Shown: in pieces, positions 46,332-54,780 of the stretch
Layout of the letters: each line of letters opens with the position of its first letter
How positions within the stretch are numbered: the stretch's first letter is position 1
Assembly (NCBI GenBank): GCA_009842245.1
Contig: VYFT01000006.1
Coordinates: 65,039-129,038, forward strand
Source: Gammaproteobacteria bacterium
Lineage (GTDB): Bacteria; Pseudomonadota; Gammaproteobacteria; Pseudomonadales; Azotimanducaceae
Direction: 5' to 3'
Length of the DNA stretch: 64,000 nt
The notes under the pieces: generated by a model
Databases searched by the model: none
The model's input: only the letters and a program-made list of their open reading frames with translations
What the model was told of the DNA's origin: nothing
Position numbers and translations under genes: made by a program

Positions 46332-47138
46332 ATCCCCGAGCTTCCAGAAGTTGAAACCACCCGTCGAGGGGTTGCTTCTCACCTAGAAGGATCGCAGTTA
46401 CAAGAACTCGTAATTCGCGAGTCCCGGCTTCGCTGGCCGCTACAGGTACCAAAGACCATCGTAGGACAACGATTACTTGTCGTGACCCGCCGTGCCAAAT
46501 ACTTGTTGTTTGAATTCGAACATGGTACTCTCATACTACACTTGGGCATGAGTGGACGACTTCGAGTGCTACGAACCACTCGAACATTTAACAAGCATGA
46601 TCATGTCGATTTAGTTTTCTCAAATGACAAAATGCTCAGATACCACGATCCTCGTCGTTTTGGCAGCATTCATTGGCAACCAGAAAACACGGTTCATTGG
46701 ACGTTGCAACATCTAGGACCTGAACCTCTCGCAGAAGACTTTGATGGGGACTACTTGTTCCGAATGACTCGGAAACGTACCACCAGGATCAAATCGCTAC
46801 TAATGAATTCCCACGTAGTAGTTGGTATTGGAAACATATACGCTAATGAAGCACTGTTTCTTGCTGGAGTCCGCCCGCAGCGCAGGTGTGATCGGATGAC
46901 ACGCGCGGAGTGCGTGAGGCTTGTAAGGGAAGTTCAAAACGTTTTGGAAGCTGCAATTGAAGCAGGTGGTACGACTCTAAGGGACTACTATGGGGTCGAA
47001 GGTGAGACTGGCTACTTTAAAGCGGCGTTGTATGTGTATGGCCGGGGAGGAGAACCTTGTTTACGTTGCAGAGCCCCATTGAAGAGTTGGAAAGACGGTC
47101 AGCGGCAATCTATATATTGCCCGCAGTGTCAGCGTTAG
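46332..47138 (+). CDS. mutM: Formamidopyrimidine-DNA glycosylase (ATC start)
   Basis: 268 residues, the normal length, if translation starts at ATC 46332-46334 directly after the rpmG TAA. The next codons give PELPEVETTRRGV, the family N-terminus, in which Pro (after Met removal) is the Schiff-base nucleophile and Glu the next catalytic residue. The first ordinary start codon (GTG 46482) would delete 50 residues including these. The beta-hairpin Lys is in RRAKYLLFEF; the helix-two-turn-helix ends in NIYANEALF; the zinc finger has EPCLRCR and CPQCQR. It excises 8-oxoguanine. Alternatives: a sequence error at the first codon. Confidence 0.93.
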   Translation: MPELPEVETTRRGVASHLEGSQLQELVIRESRLRWPLQVPKTIVGQRLLVVTRRAKYLLFEFEHGTLILHLGMSGRLRVLRTTRTFNKHDHVDLVFSNDKMLRYHDPRRFGSIHWQPENTVHWTLQHLGPEPLAEDFDGDYLFRMTRKRTTRIKSLLMNSHVVVGIGNIYANEALFLAGVRPQRRCDRMTRAECVRLVREVQNVLEAAIEAGGTTLRDYYGVEGETGYFKAALYVYGRGGEPCLRCRAPLKSWKDGQRQSIYCPQCQR

Positions 47139-47146
47139 TTTGACGT

Positions 47147-47632
47147 TTACAGAGATCGAAAGTGCTTTGCCAAAAATTCGGCAACGACAGGATGAACAAA
47201 TTCCGATACATCGCCACCGAGTGCCGCAATTTCTCGGACACGACTAGAAGATACAAAAGACCATTTACTGGCAGTCGGTAGTAATACGTACTCAAGTTCA
47301 GGGTCGAGATGACGATTCATTTCTAACATTTGGAATTCGTACTCATAGTCCATCAAGGTTCGCAGCCCTCGCAAAATGAACTTCGTATTTTTTGCTCGAA
47401 CAAAATCAACTAGCAGACCAGAAAACTTTTCTACTTCTATTCGATCTCCATATTCTTTCAACGCTTCACGACAGAGTTCCATTCGCTCATCAAGAAATAC
47501 ATCTGGATTTTTGTCTGTCGCGGTCCCGAAGGCTACGATTACCTTGTCGAACAGACCGAGCGCACGTTCAACGATGTTCATGTGTCCGTAGGTTATTGGA
47601 TTGAAACTCCCTGGATAGACGATGATTCGCAT
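47147..47632 (-). CDS. coaD: Phosphopantetheine adenylyltransferase
   Basis: 161 residues. The nucleotidyltransferase motif is YPGSFNPITYGHMNIV (TxGH), then RGLRTLMDYEYEFQM and the ATP-binding WSFVSSSRVREIAALGG. It makes dephospho-CoA from ATP and 4'-phosphopantetheine, the penultimate CoA step. Convergent with mutM with eight bases between them, a common pairing in gammaproteobacteria. Confidence 0.98.
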   Translation of the reverse strand: MRIIVYPGSFNPITYGHMNIVERALGLFDKVIVAFGTATDKNPDVFLDERMELCREALKEYGDRIEVEKFSGLLVDFVRAKNTKFILRGLRTLMDYEYEFQMLEMNRHLDPELEYVLLPTASKWSFVSSSRVREIAALGGDVSEFVHPVVAEFLAKHFRSL

Positions 47633-47917
47633 GGTTTTCTTGATGTTCCTTTTGTTGTGAAAAAAACTGTCGGTGGGTCTCCGAAGAATGAGATACTCAC
47701 TCTCTCTTTGGTGTGATCACTTTAGTCATATTTAGTACTACTCTACCCTACGAAAACATCGTGTACATTCTAATTTCCAAATGGAACACTAATTGCTTAT
47801 AACTGTCACAGTAATGGTCGATTGAAATAGCTTTCCGCCAACCCATGGTGAAGAGCTTAGACGATTCGATCGCGAACAACCGACGATGCATAGATTAACT
47901 CAAAGGAATCACAACAA

Positions 47918-48532
47918 ATGAAAATTCGAAATGCTTGTATAGTGCTGATTGGCATGCTTGCAATCCCTTTAGCCGCCGAGGACAACGATTTAGGTTGGTA
48001 CTTTCTTGGCGGATTCACTGTTTTTCCGGACGGTACTTCCATTGAAGTTGCTAGTACAGAAGGCTACGGTAAAAGGTGGGGTGCTGGTTTTCAAATCAAC
48101 AGTTTTTTTGGCCTCGAATTCGCTCGAGACTCAGCACCAGCATTGAACGATGCGGCAATTGTCAAGATTTTTGAACAGGACTTTGATGACACAATCAATA
48201 CCTACGACATCAAGTCTTCATACAACCGTTTCTCCTCGATTGTCGGGAAATTTACAGTCCCTGTAATTAAATCTGCGAACCTCATCGGAAAGTTAGGATA
48301 CGCAAATTACTCCTATCGGTCTAAAGTAGAGTTTCAGTCTAAGAGTGAACTTCAGTTTAGTGGAAAGTTTGAGGAAGACTACGGTCTCACTCCAACCGCA
48401 TCGTTAGGTGTGGAGTTTCCGTTTAGAAAAGGCTTTGGTCCGAGCGCTGGAATCGAACTAGCTGTGACAAAGGTTTTTGAAGAAGAGGTTGAGTCAGTAT
48501 GGGGAACCGCATCGTTTCTCATCCGATTCTAA
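47918..48532 (+). CDS. Outer-membrane beta-barrel protein (small, about eight strands)
   Basis: 204 residues with signal peptide (RNACIVLIGMLAIPLAAE) and a mature part of alternating hydrophobic and polar strands: GWYFLGGFTVF, WGAGFQINSFFGLEFA, RFSSIVGKFTVPV, ANLIGKLGYANYSY, TPTASLGVEFPF, SAGIELAVTKVF, and the final GTASFLIRF ending in Phe, the BAM signal. It resembles OmpA/opacity-type barrels. Function unknown. The ATG has AAAGGAA nine bases upstream. It stands alone. Confidence 0.82.
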   Translation: MKIRNACIVLIGMLAIPLAAEDNDLGWYFLGGFTVFPDGTSIEVASTEGYGKRWGAGFQINSFFGLEFARDSAPALNDAAIVKIFEQDFDDTINTYDIKSSYNRFSSIVGKFTVPVIKSANLIGKLGYANYSYRSKVEFQSKSELQFSGKFEEDYGLTPTASLGVEFPFRKGFGPSAGIELAVTKVFEEEVESVWGTASFLIRF

Positions 48533-48652
48533 GGTGGTAGTTCGCATTAATACGATGGTTATACAACGGAACCCTATGTTGAATCGTGGTTGACGGTTGA
48601 CACGATGACCTGACACCCACAGAGTAGACATTCCTACTACTAGGTGAGTTTC

Positions 48653-49219
48653 TTACCCGTTCGAGTCAGTGTCTAAGGACAGCAACGAAAACTTTACTTC
48701 ACCCACGGTAGCTTCTTTCCACACAGTGTAGGGGTGTGTATCGATGGGTGTACGCTTGGAGTGTTCTAAGTAAATCAATCCGAGTGTACTCACTCGATTG
48801 TGTAGTTCATTGAGGACTTTCGCGTAAAGGTTTGAATCTGTAAAAGGCGGGTCGACGAATACTAGATCCCACACTTGATCGTCTTGTTTCAACCAAGATA
48901 CACAATTTCTGCAGATGACCTCAGCTTCGTGTGCCGAAAGATCTAATCGGTGGCAAGTGTCTTTGATCTGAGTGGCTATTTTGGTGTGTTTTTCGATAAA
49001 GGTTACTTTAGACGCCCCCCGAGAAAGAGCTTCAAACCCTAGTGCGCCGGATCCAGCAAATAGGTCGAGAACTCGCATGCTAGTGATGTTTGGACCTATC
49101 CAATTAAAGACTGTTTCCCGTACCCGATCCGACGTTGGGCGTAATCTCTTTTGGTCGATGAGTTTTAGTCGATGACCCTTAAAACGACCAGCGACGATTC
49201 GTACTTTGTGATTCAGCAC
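48653..49219 (-). CDS. rsmD: 16S rRNA (guanine966-N2)-methyltransferase
   Basis: 188 residues. N-terminal VRIVAGRFKGHRLK, then RPTSDRVRETVFNW, SAM-binding LDLFAGSGALGFEALSRGA and the catalytic motif DLVFVDPPFTDSN. It methylates G966 of 16S rRNA. It is divergent from ftsY, the conserved arrangement in gammaproteobacteria. Confidence 0.97.
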   Translation of the reverse strand: MLNHKVRIVAGRFKGHRLKLIDQKRLRPTSDRVRETVFNWIGPNITSMRVLDLFAGSGALGFEALSRGASKVTFIEKHTKIATQIKDTCHRLDLSAHEAEVICRNCVSWLKQDDQVWDLVFVDPPFTDSNLYAKVLNELHNRVSTLGLIYLEHSKRTPIDTHPYTVWKEATVGEVKFSLLSLDTDSNG

Positions 49220-49324
49220 GACTTAGTAGACAACCACTTAAGATATTAGAAAACGCATATTGTTCACAAAAAATTGATAATGTTCCACCCAGCGCGCAAA
49301 ACTTGAAATTCAGTCAAGTAGATC

Positions 49325-49342
49325 GAGGAGTCATACCGAATT
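49325..49342 (+). promoter_or_regulatory. Shine-Dalgarno followed by an ATT start (ftsY)
   Basis: GAGGAG (49325-49330) precedes ATT (49340-49342) by nine bases; an in-frame TAG lies at 49319-49321. Within this window only near-cognate codons exist. It decides the ftsY start. Confidence 0.5.
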
Positions 49343-50266
49343 AATAAGAAACGCAATACTTGGTCACGCTTAGGGGACGCACTGTCTAAGACTCGGTCTC
49401 GAGTATCCAACGGAATCGCTAATGTGTTTTCTTCTGGACGCGAGTTAGATGACAGTCTCTTAGACGAGCTGGAGTTTAATCTGTTGAGTGCAGACGTGGG
49501 GACAAATACCGCAGCACAGATCTTGGATCGACTGCGGAAAGAGATCAGTAAACGAAAACTCAGTTCTCGAGAACAATTTATTGGTGCGTTGGAGGACGTT
49601 CTACTTGACCTTGCCAATCAGTTGGTAAAACCCTTAGTCATTACTGAAAACCGCCCGTTTGTGATATTGGTGACCGGTGTTAACGGGGTCGGCAAGACAA
49701 CCACGATCGGCAAACTTGCGCATCGTTTCAAAAAAGACGGCTTATCCGTTATGTTAGCGGCAGGGGACACTTATCGTGCTGCCGCGATCGATCAGTTACA
49801 ACGATGGGGACAATTAAATGACGTTCCCGTAGTTGCCCAGCAGACGGGTGCAGACAGTGCTTCCGTCGCGCACGATGCATTCCAAATAGCCAATTCGCGT
49901 AGTATCGACGTCTTGATCGTCGATACAGCAGGAAGACTGCACTCAAATAAAGGTCTTATGGACGAATTGGCAAAAGTGCATCGTGTAATTGCGAGATTAG
50001 ACGCATCCGCTCCTCACGAGTCTATTCTGGTTCTGGATGCAACTATTGGACAGAATGCTTTGTTGCAAGTCGATCAGTTTGACACAGCAGTACAACTGTC
50101 CGGTTTAGTATTGACTAAACTCGATGGTACCGCGAAGGGTGGGGTCGTACTAGCGTTACCATCTATTTCCTCATTGCCGCTCTATTACGTTGGACTCGGA
50201 GAGAGCATCGACGCATTACAACCATTTGACCCACAAGACTACGTCACTGGTTTGCTAGGTTCGTGA
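49340..50266 (+). CDS. ftsY: Signal recognition particle receptor FtsY (ATT start)
   Basis: 308 residues if started at ATT 49340. The residues after it, INKKRNTWSRLGDALSKTRS and GIANVF, match the membrane-binding helix that precedes the N domain in FtsY; the first ordinary codon, GTG 49424, would remove it. N domain: LDDSLLDELEFNLLSADVG; G domain: GVNGVGKTTTIGKLA, DTYRAAAIDQL, DTAGRLHSN, TKLDGTAKGG. The long acidic A domain of E. coli is absent. It docks SRP-ribosome complexes at the inner membrane. Its stop overlaps ftsE by four bases. Confidence 0.95.
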   Translation: MNKKRNTWSRLGDALSKTRSRVSNGIANVFSSGRELDDSLLDELEFNLLSADVGTNTAAQILDRLRKEISKRKLSSREQFIGALEDVLLDLANQLVKPLVITENRPFVILVTGVNGVGKTTTIGKLAHRFKKDGLSVMLAAGDTYRAAAIDQLQRWGQLNDVPVVAQQTGADSASVAHDAFQIANSRSIDVLIVDTAGRLHSNKGLMDELAKVHRVIARLDASAPHESILVLDATIGQNALLQVDQFDTAVQLSGLVLTKLDGTAKGGVVLALPSISSLPLYYVGLGESIDALQPFDPQDYVTGLLGS

Positions 50267-50964
50267 GCAAAGTTGTCCTAGAGAATATCGGAAAAACGTT
50301 TGAGAACGCTTTTGAGATACTACGCGAAATTAGTGTGACTTTTGATCAAGAATCGGTGAATTTCATTATCGGTCGTTCCGGAGCGGGAAAGACTACTCTA
50401 ATACGAATTTTGCTCGGTCTTACTTCTCCGACCGTGGGACGTGTACTCTTCAATGACATTGACATTACGTCGTTGAGCCGATCTGAAATCGCGCGGTATC
50501 GTCGTTCCGTTGGGATCGTTTTGCAAGACCCGTCACTCATTCCCAATAGAAGTATTTTTGACAATGTCGCAATGCCACTATGGGTGCGCGGACTACGTTC
50601 CAAAGAAATTCGCCATCGCGTTGAACGATGTTTGAATGTCGTTGGTCTCGACTCGGTCAAAGATTTGTACCCGGTTCGACTTTCAACCGGCGAACAACAA
50701 AGGGTATCAATCGCACGTGCTATCGCGCACCGTCCGAAATTACTGGTAGCAGATGAGCCAACAGGGAATATGGACAATCAATTGTCGTTAGAAGTACGTT
50801 CACTTTTTGACATGTTTCCAGAATTAGGTACTACGGTTATTGTCGCGACGCACGAACCTGAATTGACAGAAAATATGAAGCACGTGTTTGAGTTGAAGGA
50901 TGGTACTATGCAGAGGGTCGCTCCTCAAGCATCCACGGCTGACAGCACTTCCTCAAATCAATGA
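50263..50964 (+). CDS. ftsE: Cell division ATP-binding protein FtsE
   Basis: 233 residues from GTG. Walker A IIGRSGAGKTTL, Q-loop VLQDPSLIP, signature LSTGEQQRVSIARA (normally LSGGEQ; Thr replaces the first Gly), Walker B LLVADEPTGNMD and His switch VATHEPE. With FtsX it controls septal peptidoglycan hydrolysis through EnvC. Coupled to ftsY and ftsX by four-base overlaps. Confidence 0.97.
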   Translation: MSKVVLENIGKTFENAFEILREISVTFDQESVNFIIGRSGAGKTTLIRILLGLTSPTVGRVLFNDIDITSLSRSEIARYRRSVGIVLQDPSLIPNRSIFDNVAMPLWVRGLRSKEIRHRVERCLNVVGLDSVKDLYPVRLSTGEQQRVSIARAIAHRPKLLVADEPTGNMDNQLSLEVRSLFDMFPELGTTVIVATHEPELTENMKHVFELKDGTMQRVAPQASTADSTSSNQ

Positions 50965-51926
50965 GCAGACAGACTTTTCCAGTACAGACGGATTCAATGT
51001 CTCGTGGTTCGAATCTGAGAATTCGTGCTCACAGTTTACTTGAAAGCGTACAACATCTGAGTCGCCATGCATTGGTTACGTTATTGGTATGGCTATTGAT
51101 AGGAGTCGCGCTCTCACTTCCTACGGGACTGTGGTTAGTACAGCACAACATTCATCGTCTCGCACAACAGCTGCATGATGACACTGGATTAACCGTGTAC
51201 TTTCTTCCTACTAGTCTTTCGAAAGAGATCGAAGAAGTACGAAAGCACCTCGTTCAGAGTACCATAGTTCAAACGATTGAAATGACCTCCTCCGAGCAAG
51301 CGATGGAAGAGTTTCAACGAGTCACCGGCTATGATCAGGAATTGTTAGCGCTTGACGAAAATCCACTGCCTGCATCGTTGTCTGTGGTTTTACAACCAGA
51401 TGTGCCAGCCACTGATATAGAAGCACTAGTTACCTCAGTGAGTAACTATGCTACCGTTGATAGTGTCGACTTTGATACCGAATGGATTCGAAACTTAAAT
51501 GCAATACACCAAGTTGTCTCGACCCTCATGTGGATCGTCGGCGCTTTATTTGGTTTTGGGGTAGTATTTGTGACGTTTGCTTCGGTGCGTCTCGCCATTG
51601 AATCGAAGTTCCGCGAACTACGAGTTCTGTCGCTGATTGGAGCGTCGGACCGATATTTACGCCGCCCTTTTATTTATTGCGGAATTTTGTATGGTTTCGG
51701 TGGGGGCGTGGTGGCAACCGCGATTGTGTTCGGAGCGCTATTTGCGATTAAAGATCCCCTGCATCAGCTAGTCCAAGGCTACGGTGGAACCATCCACTTA
51801 GTTTCGCTCAACTATTTTTCCGCTAGCGTGGAAATTGCTCTTGGAACGCTGTTGGGATATCTAGGAGCTCTCTTTGTGTCGATCTCAGAGATTCAAAAGC
51901 GTCGAACGTTTGAGTCGATCCACTAA
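50961..51926 (+). CDS. ftsX: Cell division protein FtsX
   Basis: 321 residues. Four membrane helices: about 40-60, then after a periplasmic domain (about 65-180: LTVYFLPTSLSKEI, PASLSVVLQPDVP) helices near 190-215, 240-260 and 285-305. FRELRVLSLIGAS is the coupling helix contact to FtsE. FtsX transmits the ATPase signal to amidase activators. Its stop is three bases from the convergent S8 protease gene. Confidence 0.96.
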   Translation: MSRQTFPVQTDSMSRGSNLRIRAHSLLESVQHLSRHALVTLLVWLLIGVALSLPTGLWLVQHNIHRLAQQLHDDTGLTVYFLPTSLSKEIEEVRKHLVQSTIVQTIEMTSSEQAMEEFQRVTGYDQELLALDENPLPASLSVVLQPDVPATDIEALVTSVSNYATVDSVDFDTEWIRNLNAIHQVVSTLMWIVGALFGFGVVFVTFASVRLAIESKFRELRVLSLIGASDRYLRRPFIYCGILYGFGGGVVATAIVFGALFAIKDPLHQLVQGYGGTIHLVSLNYFSASVEIALGTLLGYLGALFVSISEIQKRRTFESIH

Positions 51927-51929
51927 ACT

Positions 51930-54407
51930 CTATTGGGGATGAGTACCGTAATAGAACTCTAAGGACCATTCAGTTATAGTCCCTGTGTCGTTTCGAGCAG
52001 CGTCGACTACTTTCAACCTCCATTCTCCGTTTGGTGACTCTCCAAAAAACGCGTTTGACAATATACTCCAGGACAGCGTAGTGTTGTGAATTAAAAAGTC
52101 GTTGAAAACCTGATTTACAACACTTTCAGTTCCGTCTGGGGAGATTAGAGTGATCCCCATGTCGGGCATGAAGTTGTGAGACCCTTCTATGTTGAGAACT
52201 ACAGCTTCAATATTCGAAGTCGCGCTAAAGCCAGTCACTGAAATTGACGATTCAACACCGTCACTGTGATAGTCTGGAACGTCGATAGTACTTTGGTTTC
52301 TAAAAACATCGGATCTGATAAAAGCTCCAAGACTGTCGGCTTGATGTGTCCGGGCTAAAGCGACTGCGTCGTCCAAGTTTATCGCACCGAAACCATACCA
52401 GTTGTGGAAGTTATACCCAGCGCTATTTTGAATCCATCCGTGTTGCAAGATGTGCGGTTTGCCACCGCCAAACGCGATTCGGACCGGTAGGATATCGGGG
52501 TTAATTTTGCGGGCGGTCTTTGCCAAGATGTACTTGATGTCCCTCCAGGTCAAGTTTGGATTAGCTGACAATAGAACCGCGATCGCTCCAGACGCGTTTG
52601 GAGCGGCAGCTGACGTACCATTGAAAGTACTGATGTAGTTTCCCGTGGGGTTTAGTGTTTGTTGATTTGCGAGTCCGCGTCTTGCTAAGACTACATATCC
52701 TCTTTCTGTCCCTTGTTGGTCAGTGCTGATGGAGGCAGGGTATTGGTCGCCATATTCACCAGCAGGAGTTGAGATCCACAGATTGCTACCAGTCGACGAA
52801 TATCCTGCTCTCACATCGCTTGCGTTAAACGCGCCAACTACAACTAGAAAAGGAAGACTATGAGTGGGATCGCCATTTGACGAGCTGCAGCCGATTTCAC
52901 CACGTATGTCGTGTTCTAGATTTACGCAATCGAAGAAACTATTGCCAGCTGACTTCACGTACAACGCGCCTCGACCCTCTCGTAAATCGGTAATACCACG
53001 TTGGTATAGGTTATACGTCCACGACGAACTTATACCCATATAGGGTAAGGTACCATACGACATGTTAAATATGTCAACATCGGAAGAACGAGGTTTGTCG
53101 TCGCTAAATCCCAGAGCTTCTTCTACATCTCCGGCAGTTCCGAGATAGTTGAACCCCCGCAATCGGCTCAGCGGCGCGACCCCCCGTCCCCCAATTCCAT
53201 TGTTAGCTACTGCGCCTATTATTCCGGCAACAGAAGTACCGTGATCGCCTAAATTTTCTGGGTTGAATGGATCTAATTCGGTAGCTCCGAACCACTGTCT
53301 GTCGTGGGTACCGCGTGCAGCAAAATTGTAGGACCCATTCACGTCAACGTTTGCAGCTAGATCAGGGTGGCACATTTCAAGACCTGTATCGACTACCGCG
53401 ACAGTAACGTTTTCACCATAGGGACCTTCACTCAGTACGTTGTCCATGCTTAGGTCTGCGCCGGCAACACCTCCGTTCTGTGAGAAAGCATTCTGGCCGG
53501 TGTTTTCAAGATTCCAATGATGTTCAAGGAAAATATCTGGAGCATCGCTCGACTCTTCTGGATGGGTTGTCGAACAACGCGACACTACATCCCAATTGCT
53601 ATCAAGGGTAAAACCGAAATAAGTCGTTCCATATCGACTTGCAGACGAAGTTTCTTCGACGGTTGGGTTCAGTCTCGCGAATCCGTAGTACGATGTATCG
53701 GATTCAAACATAGAGGCAGACAAAGGAATCAAGATTGTCCTTACTGAGCTGCTCCAACGTGGCAACGACGGTATCTCTAACGTGTTGGAATACACTTCAG
53801 TGCTTGGATCCCATATATCGCTACGAATTACAACTCTTGCTTGTGTGTTCGATGCAGTGGTTCGACCTGTGTTATAAACAGTGAACCTGTATCGAATTTC
53901 CGATGCCAGTATGGTTGCGCGCGAAAAAATTACAAGATCAGCACTGATGTTTGTCTTGTAGTTTGAAGGAATCGCACCGTCTCTTAGAAATACTACCACT
54001 GAGTCTGCATCGGCATCGGACGTACCGTTACCCTGAATGTTTCCGATACTGACTTCAACAGACTCGTTGGGATCACTTTCCCAATCACGAAACGGTGTGA
54101 TCGTGATTTGAGCTGAAGTAGTACCAGCAGGGAAATTAACACTCGAAGCAGAGATTTCATAGTCCACGTCGGGCGTTGCACTGCCGCTAATTTCTAACGC
54201 TACGGAGATATTGCTCGATGCAGATTTGGAGAGTGCGACCGTTACGACAACTGTGTCAAGTGAATCTTCTTGGATGGTGAGCGTCGGGGCTGATATCGAT
54301 ACATCAACAGGCGGTACGGTACTTGAGGACCCACCGCTGCAACTCATCAACGTCGAGATGGATAAAAGAAGTCCCAAAATTAGTGCTAGACGAATTGAAC
54401 GATGCAC
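51930..54407 (-). CDS. S8 (subtilisin-like) protease lipoprotein with Calx-beta and P domains
   Basis: 825 residues from the GTG at complement 54405-54407, chosen because AAGGGG lies just upstream; a TTG at 54458 is open but would be beside the likely RNA start. Signal with lipobox LMSCSGGSSS; Calx-beta domain (about 35-140: TLTIQEDSLDTVVVTVALS, DYEISASSVNFPAGTTS); a CARDB-like beta domain (about 150-260); S8 catalytic domain with Asp in VAVVDTGLEMCHPDL, His in LGDHGTSVAG, Asn in KSAGNSFFDC and Ser in FNGTSAAAPNASG; C-terminal P/Homo-B domain (about 720-825: NIEGSHNFMPDMGITLISPD). Likely exposed at the cell surface and degrading protein. Confidence 0.93.
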   Translation of the reverse strand: MHRSIRLALILGLLLSISTLMSCSGGSSSTVPPVDVSISAPTLTIQEDSLDTVVVTVALSKSASSNISVALEISGSATPDVDYEISASSVNFPAGTTSAQITITPFRDWESDPNESVEVSIGNIQGNGTSDADADSVVVFLRDGAIPSNYKTNISADLVIFSRATILASEIRYRFTVYNTGRTTASNTQARVVIRSDIWDPSTEVYSNTLEIPSLPRWSSSVRTILIPLSASMFESDTSYYGFARLNPTVEETSSASRYGTTYFGFTLDSNWDVVSRCSTTHPEESSDAPDIFLEHHWNLENTGQNAFSQNGGVAGADLSMDNVLSEGPYGENVTVAVVDTGLEMCHPDLAANVDVNGSYNFAARGTHDRQWFGATELDPFNPENLGDHGTSVAGIIGAVANNGIGGRGVAPLSRLRGFNYLGTAGDVEEALGFSDDKPRSSDVDIFNMSYGTLPYMGISSSWTYNLYQRGITDLREGRGALYVKSAGNSFFDCVNLEHDIRGEIGCSSSNGDPTHSLPFLVVVGAFNASDVRAGYSSTGSNLWISTPAGEYGDQYPASISTDQQGTERGYVVLARRGLANQQTLNPTGNYISTFNGTSAAAPNASGAIAVLLSANPNLTWRDIKYILAKTARKINPDILPVRIAFGGGKPHILQHGWIQNSAGYNFHNWYGFGAINLDDAVALARTHQADSLGAFIRSDVFRNQSTIDVPDYHSDGVESSISVTGFSATSNIEAVVLNIEGSHNFMPDMGITLISPDGTESVVNQVFNDFLIHNTTLSWSILSNAFFGESPNGEWRLKVVDAARNDTGTITEWSLEFYYGTHPQ

Positions 54408-54466
54408 TACAAAACCCCTTGAATTTGTCCGAAATACACTGTACGGAAAAGATCGCAACGATTACG

Positions 54467-54472
54467 ATTATA
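54467..54472 (-). promoter_or_regulatory. -10 box for the S8 protease gene
   Basis: A perfect TATAAT on the minus strand, about 60 bases before the GTG at 54407. The -35 region (GTATTT at 17 bases) is poor. If used, the RNA starts near 54460, leaving about 53 bases of leader with the AAGGGG ribosome site. Confidence 0.35.
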
Positions 54473-54731
54473 TCGACCCTGTTCACTCGAAATACCTGCA
54501 CTAAATTTGTGCCTATGAAGGGCTCTGCTTCTTACAAGATCGTTAGATCGGTTGCGCCTAAATAATGGTGCGTCACACATCAGGCATGTTCGTCAAATGA
54601 GGGCACGGATCAGAGAGTCTCGAAAGTGATTTGTTTCCTCTGTGCTGTATGACAGACTTCATCGTTAAAGTTCTCAGCGAACAAGTAGATTTTTTGAAAA
54701 TCGTAACACGACTCTCTATCTTCTTTGGAAA

Positions 54732-54765
54732 TAAAAAAAGCCCGATGAACGGGCTCTTTTTGAAA
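54732..54765 (-). terminator. Rho-independent terminator of the TonB-dependent receptor gene
   Basis: AGCCCG (54739-54744), five-base loop, CGGGCT (54750-54755). On the minus strand the stem is followed by a run of seven T. On the plus strand CTTTTT follows as well, so it could work in both directions. It lies 26 bases after the receptor stop. Confidence 0.9.
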
Positions 54766-54780
54766 AAAACTAGTTTTAAA

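Larger units (their letters stand above)
54408..54780. other. Intergenic region between S8 protease and TonB-dependent receptor
   Basis: It holds a likely promoter for the protease and the terminator of the receptor gene, listed separately. I see no gene in the roughly 260 bases between them. Confidence 0.5.

Noticed and set aside
46482..47138. mutM starting at GTG 46482
   Set aside because: It would lose the catalytic Pro and Glu and 50 conserved residues.
49424..50266. ftsY starting at GTG 49424
   Set aside because: Conserved FtsY sequence and a good ribosome site lie upstream.
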